In this document: one piece after another, positions 1 through 6,170 of the stretch
How positions within the stretch are numbered: position 1 is the stretch's first letter
How the letters are laid out: every line of letters starts with the position of its first letter
Virus record (IMG/VR): IMGVR_UViG_3300003267_000437
Location: 1-26,478 of that record
Strand: one strand, 5' to 3'
DNA: 26,478 bases
Source of the DNA: a virus
Notes under the pieces: generated by a model
Database searches by the model: none
Told to the model about the DNA's origin: nothing
The model's input: the letters and a program-made list of their open reading frames with translations, nothing else
Made by a program: the position numbers and the translations under genes

Positions 1-696
1 TTCCAGGTGCTGACGAAGCGGCCGGAGCGCATGCGGGCCTACCTCTCGGCCGCGCGGGCGCACCCTGTCGGTTTGGAAGCTCTCGGCCTGACACTCGAGT
101 GCTATGCGCGTGATCCGAAGTCCCAAGTAGGGTCGGGCGTCATTCTGCAGGGCGACGTCGCGCATCTCAAAGTCTGGCCGCTGCCGAACGTGTGGCTCGG
201 CGTGTCGGCCGAGGATCAGGCGACGGCCGACGGCCGCATTCCTCTGCTGCTCGAGACGCCCGCGGCGGTCCGCTTCGTCTCCTACGAGCCGGCGCTCGGC
301 CCTGTCGACTTCACCCGCATCGTGTTCGAGCGCGCATATGGAACGGGCCTACTCGATGCGCTGACCGGGAAACGGCGCGACCACCACTATCGCCCCTTAC
401 CTCATCCTGAGGCGCCCGCCGAAGCCGGGCCTCGAAGGATCGACTGGGTCATCTGCGGCGGGGAATCCGGGCCGCATGCGCGGCCGATGCATGCCGATTG
501 GGCGCGCTCGGCGCGCGACCAGTGCGCAGCCGCCGCCGTGCCGTTCTTCTTCAAGCAATGGGGCGAGCACGCCCCGACCTCCGACGCGAATGGGCCTTAC
601 ATGACGCGGGTCGGGAAGCAGGCCGCCGGCCGTCTGCTCGACGGCGTCCTGCATGACGCCTTCCCGCCGAACGCGGCGCATCGGGCCGCCGCATGA
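1..696 (+). CDS. DUF5131 (phage Gp37/Gp68-like) protein, 5'-truncated by window edge
   Basis: The reading frame is open from base 1, so the N-terminus lies outside the window; 231 residues are visible. The start codon seen at base 7 is not the real one. The family signature is clear: VLTKRPERM near the visible start, VWLGVSAEDQ (about 190-219), SYEPALGP, then VICGGESGPHARPM (about 448-489) and FFFKQWGEH (about 544-570). In DUF5131 proteins an N-terminal cysteine cluster, reminiscent of radical-SAM enzymes, would come first; it is not visible here. They are common in phages and prophages but their reaction is not established. The segment joining SYEPALGP to VICGGESG is longer than usual and encodes a low-complexity stretch (RPLPHPEAPAEAGPRR) that coincides with a palindromic repeat at about 399-441. 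The stop overlaps the next gene's ATG (ATGA at 693-696), implying translational coupling with the downstream integration genes. Confidence 0.85.
   Translation, partial: FQVLTKRPERMRAYLSAARAHPVGLEALGLTLECYARDPKSQVGSGVILQGDVAHLKVWPLPNVWLGVSAEDQATADGRIPLLLETPAAVRFVSYEPALGPVDFTRIVFERAYGTGLLDALTGKRRDHHYRPLPHPEAPAEAGPRRIDWVICGGESGPHARPMHADWARSARDQCAAAAVPFFFKQWGEHAPTSDANGPYMTRVGKQAAGRLLDGVLHDAFPPNAAHRAAA
399..441. repeat. Palindromic REP-like element inside the DUF5131 gene
   Basis: The stretch begins CTCATCCTGAGG and ends CCTCGAAGGAT, with a GC-rich centre (CGCCCGCCGAAGCCGGGC). From memory this resembles a dispersed palindromic intergenic repeat of Hyphomicrobiales genomes. Here it sits in frame within a coding sequence, in the variable linker before the conserved VICGGESG motif. 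The family assignment is by recognition only. Confidence 0.6.
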
Positions 697-947
697 TCGA
701 CATCGAGAAGCGCGACGCCCTCCCTGGCGGCTGGTGGTTCCTGACGCTCTGCGGCGAGCCGGTCGTCGCCGCCGCCTGCCTCGACGTCTGCCGGCGCTAT
801 GCGAAAATCCTGTCGCAGGCCGCGAACGCGCCCTTCCGCGATGCGATGCGCCTGCTGACCGCCGACATCGGCCTCTGCGAAGCGGCGGCGCGCGAGCTCT
901 ACCTGAAGCTCCAGAGCCGGCCGGCCGAGAAGAGGGCGGTGAATTGA
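693..947 (+). CDS. Small phage protein of unknown function (84 aa)
   Basis: This 84-residue protein begins MIDIEKRDALPGGWWFLTL and ends QSRPAEKRAVN. Its ATG overlaps the stop of the DUF5131 gene by four bases, and its own TGA overlaps a TTG start of the following helix-turn-helix gene. It is soluble, with no signal peptide or membrane segment and a helical C-terminal two thirds. I do not recognise a family. The tightly packed co-directional genes leading into the integrase suggest an early or lysogeny-module accessory protein. Codon use matches its neighbours. Confidence 0.7.
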   Translation: MIDIEKRDALPGGWWFLTLCGEPVVAAACLDVCRRYAKILSQAANAPFRDAMRLLTADIGLCEAAARELYLKLQSRPAEKRAVN

Positions 948-1255
948 GCCACGTGCCGGCTTCCCGCATCGCCGAAGAATTCGGCTTTTCCCCGCGCCAC
1001 TGGACGCGGCAGGCCGCGGCGGGCAACATTCCCGGCGTCTACCAGCCGAGCGGCCCGGGCGGCCGCTGGATGTTCGATCTGTCGGCGTTCCGGCGCTGGT
1101 GGTCGTCGAAGCAGCGGGAGGTCGGCGAATGGCGGGGATCTACAGGCGCGGCTCAACCTGGTGGGGACGCGTTCAACGTCAGGGCAAGGACCTCCGGACG
1201 AGCCTCGACACAGGAGATCGACGCGTTGCTGAGAAGCGTCTTAGGCTCTGGCTAG
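944..1255 (+). CDS. Helix-turn-helix DNA-binding protein, excisionase/Cox-like position
   Basis: The frame encodes SRIAEEFGFSPRHWTRQAA, then IPGVYQPSGPGGRWMFDLSA and FRRWWSSKQREVGEW. This is the usual pattern of a winged or MerR-like helix-turn-helix of the excisionase type: a recognition helix followed by a basic/aromatic wing. The likely start is TTG at 944, overlapping the previous TGA, with GTG at 953 as the alternative (100 rather than 103 residues). The last 40 or so residues run out of frame over the start of the integrase gene (from 1129) and look like non-conserved tail. Its place directly before the integrase suggests it controls recombination directionality or the lysogeny switch; that role is inferred from position and fold, not shown. 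Confidence 0.65.
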   Translation: MSHVPASRIAEEFGFSPRHWTRQAAAGNIPGVYQPSGPGGRWMFDLSAFRRWWSSKQREVGEWRGSTGAAQPGGDAFNVRARTSGRASTQEIDALLRSVLGSG

Positions 1256-2247
1256 AGGAGATGGACGCCGTTGCCTGGGGCGAGAAGCCGCGGCGGCTCT
1301 TCGACGAGGCGGTGCGGAAATTCATCCGCGAGCATCTGCCGACCCTGAAGCCCGGCAGCGCCAAGCGCTACGGCGTCTCGATCCGCCACCTGCACGCGGC
1401 TTTCGGCGGCAAGTCGATAGACCGCATCCGCACCGCCGAGCTGAGCGACTTCGAGACGGCGCGACGTAGCGCGGGAGCCGCGGCGCCGACCATCCGGCGC
1501 GATCTCGCCTGTCTCTCCTCGATTCTTTCGTCCTGCGAGGAATGGGAGTGGATCACCGACGGCTCGAACCCGGTGCCCTCCTACCTGAAGCGCCGGCGCA
1601 AGCGCGGGCTGAAGGAGGCCCCCGCGCGCGAGCGCTATCTCTCGCCGGCGGAGGAGGAGCGCCTCCTCGCCGCGGCGAGCCCGAGCGTGCGCGCGGCGGT
1701 GATGACGGCGATCGACACCGGCCTCCGCCGCGAGGAGCTCTTCTCGCTAACCTGGGACCGTGTGGACCTGAAGCGCGGTCTGGTGACGACGACGACCGAC
1801 ACCAAATCCGGCCGTGCGCGCGTCGTGCCCCTGGCGCAAAGATCGGCGCAAGCGATCGCCCGCCTGCCGCGCCATCTGAAGTGCCCTTACGTCTTCTGGC
1901 ACGAGATGGTCGGCGCCGACCACAAGGTGGCGCCGGTCCGCTATGTTCAGATGGAGAAGGGGTTCAAGGGGGCCTGCATTCGCGCCGGGCTCTGCCGCAT
2001 CGCCGGCGCCGCGGAAGACGGGCGCGAGATCAAGCGCGCCACGCTCCGCTGGCACGACCTCCGGCGCACGGCCGGCTGCCGCTGGCTGCAGCGCGACCGC
2101 CGCACGATGGAGGAGGTCTCCCGCCTGCTCGGGCACTCCTCCGTGCAGGTGACGGAGCAGCGCTACGCCTTCCTCGATATGCAGAAAGTCGCGCAAGAGG
2201 TCGCACAAATGCCGGCACACTCCGCCGAAGGAGAGAGTCATGGCTGA
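1129..2247 (+). CDS. int: Tyrosine recombinase / phage integrase
   Basis: This 372-residue site-specific recombinase would integrate and excise the phage at att. The start chosen is ATG 1129 (MAGIYRRGSTWWGRVQRQGK), seven bases after a GGAGG; the GTG at 1099 is less likely. An arm-binding/SAM-like N-terminal region (to about residue 165) precedes the catalytic domain. The full active-site set is visible: Arg200 in DTGLRREE, Lys226 in TKSGRARVVPL, His309 and Arg312 in WHDLRRTAG, His336 in LLGHSSVQVTEQRY and the nucleophile Tyr346. No damage is seen, so the enzyme should be functional. The gene reads toward a tRNA-Gln 3' fragment about 160 bp downstream, the expected position of its attachment core. 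Confidence 0.95.
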   Translation: MAGIYRRGSTWWGRVQRQGKDLRTSLDTGDRRVAEKRLRLWLEEMDAVAWGEKPRRLFDEAVRKFIREHLPTLKPGSAKRYGVSIRHLHAAFGGKSIDRIRTAELSDFETARRSAGAAAPTIRRDLACLSSILSSCEEWEWITDGSNPVPSYLKRRRKRGLKEAPARERYLSPAEEERLLAAASPSVRAAVMTAIDTGLRREELFSLTWDRVDLKRGLVTTTTDTKSGRARVVPLAQRSAQAIARLPRHLKCPYVFWHEMVGADHKVAPVRYVQMEKGFKGACIRAGLCRIAGAAEDGREIKRATLRWHDLRRTAGCRWLQRDRRTMEEVSRLLGHSSVQVTEQRYAFLDMQKVAQEVAQMPAHSAEGESHG

Positions 2248-2408
2248 GCTGAGGCATAGTCGCGGCGCGACCGGAGTTCTCAAGGTCGCTGCGTTCCGCG
2301 CGAGCAAGCGCTCGCGGTCGCGAGGGCGGCACGTATCCCGGCACAACGTCCGGCGGACTGACGGGGAAAATCGCGGCGGGGCGGAGCCTTGCATGACCTG
2401 CGGCGAGA

Positions 2409-2453
2409 ACTCTGACTCCGTCGATCTTGGTTCGAATCCAGGTTCCCCAGCCA
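2409..2453 (+). other. attP/att core: 3' half of tRNA-Gln(CTG)
   Basis: The block runs from the anticodon loop (CTCTGACTCCG, anticodon CTG) through a complete T-arm (CTTGG-TTCGAAT-CCAGG, 2426-2442), the acceptor 3' strand TTCCCCA, discriminator G and encoded CCA (2451-2453). This matches the 3' end of alphaproteobacterial tRNA-Gln. The 5' side of the anticodon stem is replaced (GAGAA cannot pair with TCCGT), so it is not a working tRNA. It is the type of sequence phages carry to rebuild a host tRNA on integration. The rest of 2248-2501 holds no supported gene; it contains a perfect 7-bp hairpin at about 2299-2316 (CGCGAGC/GCTCGCG) that could be an arm site or a structure downstream of int. 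Confidence 0.75.
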
Positions 2454-2501
2454 GCCTTTCTCTAGGAGTTCCGGGCTTTTTGCGAGGCGGACAAGCCGGA
2501 C

Positions 2502-2753
2502 ATGGCGGAACGGACAGCGCACGCGCGCCGCACAAGAGCCGGCACACTCGCGACGGTCGGCGACTTGATCGACGGCGGCTATCGGATGGATGCGTGGTGC
2601 CCGAAATGCTCGCGCAGCATCCGCATCGACCTCGAGCGTCTCGCCGGGCGCTATGGGCGGACAGAGAGCTACATCGTCGGCGAGACGCGCATCAGGATCG
2701 TCTGCAACGTCTGCGGCACCAAGCCGCTCGCGTTCACGATCGCCGCGCGCTGA
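2502..2753 (+). CDS. Small zinc-ribbon protein (83 aa)
   Basis: This 83-residue protein carries two CxxC knuckles: Cys33/Cys36 (AWCPKCSRS) and Cys68/Cys71 (VCNVCGTKP). About 30 residues of basic and aromatic sequence separate them, as in a single zinc ribbon. The N-terminal 28 residues are basic. ATG 2502 follows a GAGGCGG; an internal ATG just before the first knuckle is an alternative. Similar little zinc proteins occur on alphaproteobacterial mobile elements without known function. P2 places its late-gene activator Ogr, also a small four-cysteine zinc protein, between the tail genes and attP, and this gene occupies the equivalent slot. I see no convincing Ogr sequence match, so a regulatory role is only a positional inference. 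Confidence 0.6.
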   Translation: MAERTAHARRTRAGTLATVGDLIDGGYRMDAWCPKCSRSIRIDLERLAGRYGRTESYIVGETRIRIVCNVCGTKPLAFTIAAR

Positions 2754-2828
2754 CACAGCCCTCGCGTATTTATGAGCCCCGGCGTTTGTTGGCCGGCAGC
2801 ACATGTTGGAATTGAGGGAGACGGGCAG

Positions 2829-3093
2829 ATGCGCGCTCATGTGGTAGGTCTTCTATTAGTATTGACTTGCGCGCACCCGGCCGCCGCCCAAAAGGGGATC
2901 TTTGGAATGCAATGTTGCGATCGACCATTACAATTCCGTTCTGAGCGACATATCGGGATATCTGCGTCGATATTACGATTGCATCTCGAGCAGCCAAGGC
3001 AACGATGATTGTTACAGCGAGTTTCGCCGCCTCCGGTCAGCTCAGGACGACTTTGAAAGCGCCGTTTCCAACTATAGAATTCAGTGCCAGTAG
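2829..3093 (+). pseudogene. Secreted cysteine-rich small protein split by a frameshift
   Basis: From ATG 2829, preceded by GAGGGAG, the frame reads a clean signal peptide (MRAHVVGLLLVLTCAHPAAA, then QKG). It then goes out of register at the AAAAGGGG run (about 2890-2897). One base further on, the adjacent frame continues as SLECNVAIDHYNSVLSDISG, then YDCISSS, NDDCYSEFRRL and ends YRIQCQ with TAG at 3091-3093. Removing one base from the homopolymers joins the two into an exported protein of about 87 residues whose mature part has four evenly spaced cysteines. It may be an assembly error, a recent mutation or a recoding site. The downstream half could also start at TTG 2902, but it would then lack the signal peptide. 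The family is unknown. Confidence 0.6.
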
Positions 3094-3100
3094 CCCGCCC

Positions 3101-3754
3101 TCACCACGCCGGCAGTGCGGCATCCGCTAGCGCAAAATCGGCTGGGGGCCGGAAGTGAGAGCGTGTCGGCGGCTCGAAGGCCGCCCGCCGCCGCGAGGCC
3201 ACCGGCGACGAGATCTCCGCCACCGTGGCGAGGGGCTGGAGCGGTGCACTCTCCGTCTGATCGAGCGGATCGAGCAGCCATAGCCCGGCGAGGACGATGA
3301 GAACCGCGCCGGCGACCGCGAAGCCGAGCCGCACCCAGTTCCGCCGCGGAATCGTTCCGTGCACGGCTCCCTTGGCCGTCACGTGCATCACGCCGCCCCA
3401 TACGAGCACCCAAACCGCGAAAGCCTGCACGAGCGTGTCGCGCATCCACGCAGGCTCGCCCATGTAGCGATAGAGGTAGGAATAGGCGCCGCGCTCCGCC
3501 GAGCTCGCCCAGGCGACCACGATGCCGAGCACCAGGAGGTGCCCCCCGGAAACTGCGCGCCGCGGGAGTCGGATTGTCACCCAGACTTCCGGCAGATAGG
3601 CGATCACGATGGCGATCGCTATGACGAAAGCGAGGGCATTGACGATCGCATAGACTTGGCCTCGGTCGAGGAGTGGCGCAACCAGCCAGTAAGCCGTGAA
3701 GAGAACGACGCCGGGCAGCAGGAAGGTGCGGAAGTTCTTGTGGAGCTTATCCAC
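3101..3754 (-). CDS. Polytopic inner-membrane protein, last gene of the lysis/envelope module
   Basis: The 217-residue product starts at GTG 3754. It has hydrophobic segments at about residues 11-28 (LLPGVVLFTAYWLV), 36-54 (IVNALAFVIAIAIVIAYL), 69-84, 104-122 (LVQAFAVWVLVWGGVM) and 142-160 (LGFAVAGAVLIVLAGLWLL). A hydrophilic, arginine-rich C-terminal tail of about 55 residues follows. No family is recognised. It overlaps the upstream gene by eight bases and is the final gene of the leftward module, facing the att region. As a membrane protein co-expressed with lysis genes it could affect lysis timing or superinfection; nothing in the sequence decides between these. Confidence 0.7.
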   Translation of the reverse strand: MDKLHKNFRTFLLPGVVLFTAYWLVAPLLDRGQVYAIVNALAFVIAIAIVIAYLPEVWVTIRLPRRAVSGGHLLVLGIVVAWASSAERGAYSYLYRYMGEPAWMRDTLVQAFAVWVLVWGGVMHVTAKGAVHGTIPRRNWVRLGFAVAGAVLIVLAGLWLLDPLDQTESAPLQPLATVAEISSPVASRRRAAFEPPTRSHFRPPADFALADAALPAW

Positions 3755-4019
3755 GTGGATCCCTCGCTTTTCGGATTGTCATGATCTCGTTCGCGGCGCG
3801 GATTCCTTCGAGAGACGCCCGCACCCGTTCGTCGGTTTCCTCGGCGAGCTTCGCATCCTTATGGGCGACGCGCCGCGTGCGCGCCGCGGAGATGCGCAAC
3901 TCCTGCGAAGCCCGCGACGCCTTCGCCTGCGCCCTAGAGAGCTCGTGCGCCAAACGTGCGCGCTCCTGAAGCTCTTCGTCACCCATGATGAACCGACGAA
4001 CAGCCGCCCAAAGCCTCAT
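3747..4019 (-). CDS. Small coiled-coil protein (90 aa)
   Basis: The 90-residue protein starts at ATG 4019 within an ATGA overlap with the upstream stop. It begins MRLWAAVRRFIMGDEELQER and is then almost entirely charged helix (alternating E/R/K/A, for example LAEETDERVRASLEGIRAAN), so a coiled coil is likely. There is no true membrane segment; the N-terminal dozen residues could form a short amphipathic anchor. An alternative start is the Met at residue 12. The tight overlaps on both sides place it in the lysis/envelope transcription unit. Its function is unknown. Confidence 0.6.
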   Translation of the reverse strand: MRLWAAVRRFIMGDEELQERARLAHELSRAQAKASRASQELRISAARTRRVAHKDAKLAEETDERVRASLEGIRAANEIMTIRKARDPRG

Positions 4020-4456
4020 CGTCTGGCGATCCTCGCTTCGACCCGCCGGAGCGTGGCTAAAATCTCCGCACGAGTGGCGTCCGCCACGCCTTTTTGCCGA
4101 TCGTTCTCGCGCCGATCCTCCTCCAGCGAGCGGAGCAGCCGCTCTTGGACATCGCTCAGATGCTCGATCGCCTGGTTCGCCGCCTTCTGCGTCTCGCCGA
4201 GGACGGCGGTGAGCGGATTACGGTGCTCGATCGAGACGTTCAACGCGTTGAGCGAGGCGGTGAGCGCCGCCGATGCTTCGATGCTCTTGCCATAGAGCGA
4301 GAGGAGCTCCGCCGCGTAAGCCTTCTGCGCATCGACCTCGCGCTGGTGTGCAGCCCGAACCTCGGAGAACAGCCAACCTATCACACCGAGCGCCAGAGCC
4401 AGCGCGCCGTAGGATCCGTAGTCGCGGAAGAGCGCCGCAATTCCTTCCGGAGACAT
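4016..4456 (-). CDS. Membrane-anchored coiled-coil protein of the lysis module
   Basis: This 146-residue protein has one N-terminal transmembrane helix (about residues 15-31, GSYGALALALGVIGWLF). A long charged helical region follows, with heptad-like spacing (HLSDVQERLLRSLEEDRREN) and ending ILATLRRVEARIARR. The topology resembles an i-spanin or a type-III holin-like protein. However, a better Rz/Rz1 pair lies at 5558-6170, so this is more likely an accessory membrane protein. ATG 4456 directly abuts the RlpA-like gene's stop with no gap. Function is not assigned. Confidence 0.65.
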   Translation of the reverse strand: MSPEGIAALFRDYGSYGALALALGVIGWLFSEVRAAHQREVDAQKAYAAELLSLYGKSIEASAALTASLNALNVSIEHRNPLTAVLGETQKAANQAIEHLSDVQERLLRSLEEDRRENDRQKGVADATRAEILATLRRVEARIARR

Positions 4457-4822
4457 TCACCAGACCCGCTCGAGTCGGACCCGCGCCGTGCCGCGCTTCA
4501 GGATCCCGAGCGCGCGCGCCGCTGCCTTGGAAAGATCGATGATCCGGCCGGTCCAGCGGGCCGGCCCGCGGTCGCGGATCGGGCAACGGATTCGCCGCCC
4601 CGACTTGAGGTCGGTCACCAGCACCATCGTCCCGAACGGCAGCGAGCGGTGCGCGCAGACGATGTCCTCCGGGTCGAACCGCTTGCCGTCGGCGCGCCGG
4701 GAGCCGCTTTCCGCGCCATACCAGCTGGCGATCCCCGTCTCGGCATATCCGCGTCCCGGCTTGAGCGCGAGAAGAGCTGCGCCGAAGAGGAGGAGGACGA
4801 TCGCAGCGCGCAGCGCCTGCAT
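4457..4822 (-). CDS. RlpA-like double-psi beta-barrel protein with signal peptide
   Basis: The product is 121 residues, from ATG 4822 in an ATGA overlap. A signal peptide (MQALRAAIVLLLFGAALLAL, processed near GYA) leads into a nearly bare RlpA-like barrel. Visible motifs are GIASWYGAESG (30-40), RRADGKRFD (42-50), CAHRSLPFGTMV (56-67) and CPIRDRGPARW (80-90), then GRIIDLSKAAARALGI. Bacterial RlpA proteins are lytic transglycosylases that act on peptidoglycan lacking stem peptides. There is no SPOR domain here and no lipobox, so this would be a free periplasmic form. In a phage lysis module it could help clear or locally open the wall; catalytic activity is not demonstrated by sequence. Confidence 0.85.
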   Translation of the reverse strand: MQALRAAIVLLLFGAALLALKPGRGYAETGIASWYGAESGSRRADGKRFDPEDIVCAHRSLPFGTMVLVTDLKSGRRIRCPIRDRGPARWTGRIIDLSKAAARALGILKRGTARVRLERVW

Positions 4823-5157
4823 CACGTCCCGCCGGCCGGGGTGAAGAAGCAGCGCCGCGAGCCGTCGTAGCGCTGGCAGCGCCAGAAAAAGCCGTCTTCG
4901 CCGACCTGCGCCTCGGCGTCGGGAATGCGCTCGCCGGTCGCCCTGATTTCCCAGCCGCCCTCGACCTTGACGACTTCGCTCTCCTTGAGCGCCTTGCAGT
5001 CGTGGTCGCCGCAGCAATGCTCGCCGGTGATCGATTTGTAGCCGGAATTGTTGATCCAGAAGTCGTGCGGTAGTCCCTCGCCTCCGCCGGCCAGGGTCAA
5101 GGCTCCCGCGAGCGCGAGGCCTCTCAGCCTCGCGCTCCGTTTGCCTGGCGGCGTCAT
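4822..5157 (-). CDS. Exported small protein with a CCGDHDC motif
   Basis: The start chosen is ATG 5157, which overlaps the upstream stop as ATGA; an in-frame ATG further up at 5187 would add ten residues. The 111-residue product has a signal peptide (RGLALAGALTLAGGGEGLP), then HDFWINNSGYKSITGEHCCG and DHDCKALKESEVVKVEGGW, and ends FFWRCQRYDGSRRCFFTPAG. Five cysteines in the mature part suggest disulphides in the periplasm. I recognise the GEHCCGDHDC pattern as recurrent in alphaproteobacterial exported proteins and prophages, but know of no assigned function. It is translationally coupled to the genes on either side. Confidence 0.7.
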   Translation of the reverse strand: MTPPGKRSARLRGLALAGALTLAGGGEGLPHDFWINNSGYKSITGEHCCGDHDCKALKESEVVKVEGGWEIRATGERIPDAEAQVGEDGFFWRCQRYDGSRRCFFTPAGGT

Positions 5158-5519
5158 ATCTGCCGGCCCGGGCGAATGGTGACGCACGCATAGGCCTTGA
5201 TCGTGAAGTCAACATGCTGCGCGGCGATCTGCGGAAGGAGGGTCGGCGCGGCGTGCCAGCACTGCTCCTCGGTGCGCACGTCCATGATGAACGCCGGCTC
5301 CACGCACGAGCTCGGATCGCTGGTGAGGCACGCGCGAACGACCAGCATGATCACGGGCTTCGTCTGCGCCTCGACCCGCTGCGCCGTCCCGAGCACGACG
5401 AGAAGCGCCCCGAGCGCGATCAGCGCGAAGACGTAGAGCTTCAGCCTGCCGGCGCCGTAGAGCAGCCAGAGGATGCCGAGAATGATCAGCACGAAGCCGA
5501 AGGCGGTGAGCACGCCCAT
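5154..5519 (-). CDS. Two-helix membrane protein with cysteine-containing periplasmic domain
   Basis: ATG 5519 is preferred over an upstream in-frame ATG because AAAGGAGA precedes it at normal spacing. The product is 121 residues, with two transmembrane helices at about residues 2-20 (GVLTAFGFVLIILGILWLLY) and 28-46 (LYVFALIALGALLVVLG). A periplasmic-type domain follows (MLVVRACLTSDPSSCVEPAF, then EEQCWHAAPTLLPQIAA and AYACVTI) with four cysteines. The gene follows the o-spanin after a gap of about 38 bp. Similar C-terminal domains occur in small exported alphaproteobacterial proteins without known role. Confidence 0.65.
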   Translation of the reverse strand: MGVLTAFGFVLIILGILWLLYGAGRLKLYVFALIALGALLVVLGTAQRVEAQTKPVIMLVVRACLTSDPSSCVEPAFIMDVRTEEQCWHAAPTLLPQIAAQHVDFTIKAYACVTIRPGRQI

Positions 5520-5557
5520 GGCCGTCTCCTTTTCGGGATCTTCAAAGAGAAAAAAGC

Positions 5558-5842
5558 TCAGTCCGCCTCGAGTACCGCGACCGACCGGGCGAGCGCGGCG
5601 TGCCGGCTTCCGCATTCCCTGAGAGCCGCCCTGTCGCGCGCCCAGAGACGCCCGACCTGAACATCGCTCGCCGTCTCCGGCGTCGTCGCCGGCGCGTCGC
5701 AGGGCTGAAGCAGCGAAGCATCGATCCGCGCGCGCGGCGGGGAAATCGCCCCCGAAAGCGCCGCCCGCCGCTCGGCGCTACCGAACGAGCTGCAGGACGC
5801 GAGGATCAAAAGGATTGGGAGCGCCGTGAGTTTTCGCATCAT
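5558..5842 (-). CDS. Rz1-like outer-membrane spanin lipoprotein
   Basis: This 94-residue lipoprotein has signal sequence MMRKLTALPILLILASC with a lipobox LASC and lipidated Cys17. The mature part is proline-containing (ISPPRARIDASLLQPCDAP) followed by a helical tail. The gene begins inside the 3' end of the upstream i-spanin gene, overlapping it by about 65 bp in another frame, the classic overlapping Rz/Rz1 arrangement. O-spanins link to the inner-membrane i-spanin across the periplasm and fuse the membranes in the last step of lysis. It is longer than lambda Rz1; a second cysteine at about residue 48 could dimerise. ATG 5842 or the next codon is the start. Confidence 0.8.
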   Translation of the reverse strand: MMRKLTALPILLILASCSSFGSAERRAALSGAISPPRARIDASLLQPCDAPATTPETASDVQVGRLWARDRAALRECGSRHAALARSVAVLEAD

Positions 5843-6170
5843 CCGCCTCGAGCTCCATCAGCCGCCGTTCGAACGTGTCCTCCTGGTCGCGCCGCCTTGC
5901 CTTCTCGTCGGCGAGGGTCACCGCGATGTTTCGGAGCTTCTCCTCGTCGGAGCGCCGGCGCTTCTCCTGCTCCGCCTTCAGCCGGCCGAGCTCAGCCCGC
6001 CATTTTTCGCGCTCGGCGGATGCGCCGGCGACGTAGCGCTCCGCCCCAAAAGCCTTCACCCGATGCGCGTGCCAGGCGAGCGCCGCGCCGAAGAGGGCGA
6101 TCGCGGCGACGAGCGCAGCCGCGATCGCGAGCGGCTTGCGAAACCGCCAGGCGAGCGCGAGCCAGGTCAT
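5778..6170 (-). CDS. Rz-like inner-membrane spanin
   Basis: The 130-residue product starts at ATG 6170 in an ATGA overlap with the holin-like gene. It has a transmembrane helix at about residues 14-33 (PLAIAAALVAAIALFGAALA) near the N-terminus. A long charged periplasmic coiled coil follows (EREKWRAELGRLKAEQEKRR, then NIAVTLADEKARRRDQEDTF), ending FDPRVLQLVR. This topology plus the embedded Rz1-like lipoprotein gene identifies the pair. Together the pair bridges inner and outer membranes and disrupts the outer membrane after endolysin action. Confidence 0.8.
   Translation of the reverse strand: MTWLALAWRFRKPLAIAAALVAAIALFGAALAWHAHRVKAFGAERYVAGASAEREKWRAELGRLKAEQEKRRRSDEEKLRNIAVTLADEKARRRDQEDTFERRLMELEADDAKTHGAPNPFDPRVLQLVR

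Noticed and set aside
2362-2453. A complete tRNA-Gln gene
   Set aside because: CGGGGAA at 2362-2368 could pair with the acceptor 3' strand. However, the intervening sequence has no D-arm, the anticodon 5' stem (GAGAA) cannot pair, and the total length (about 89 nt before CCA) is too long.
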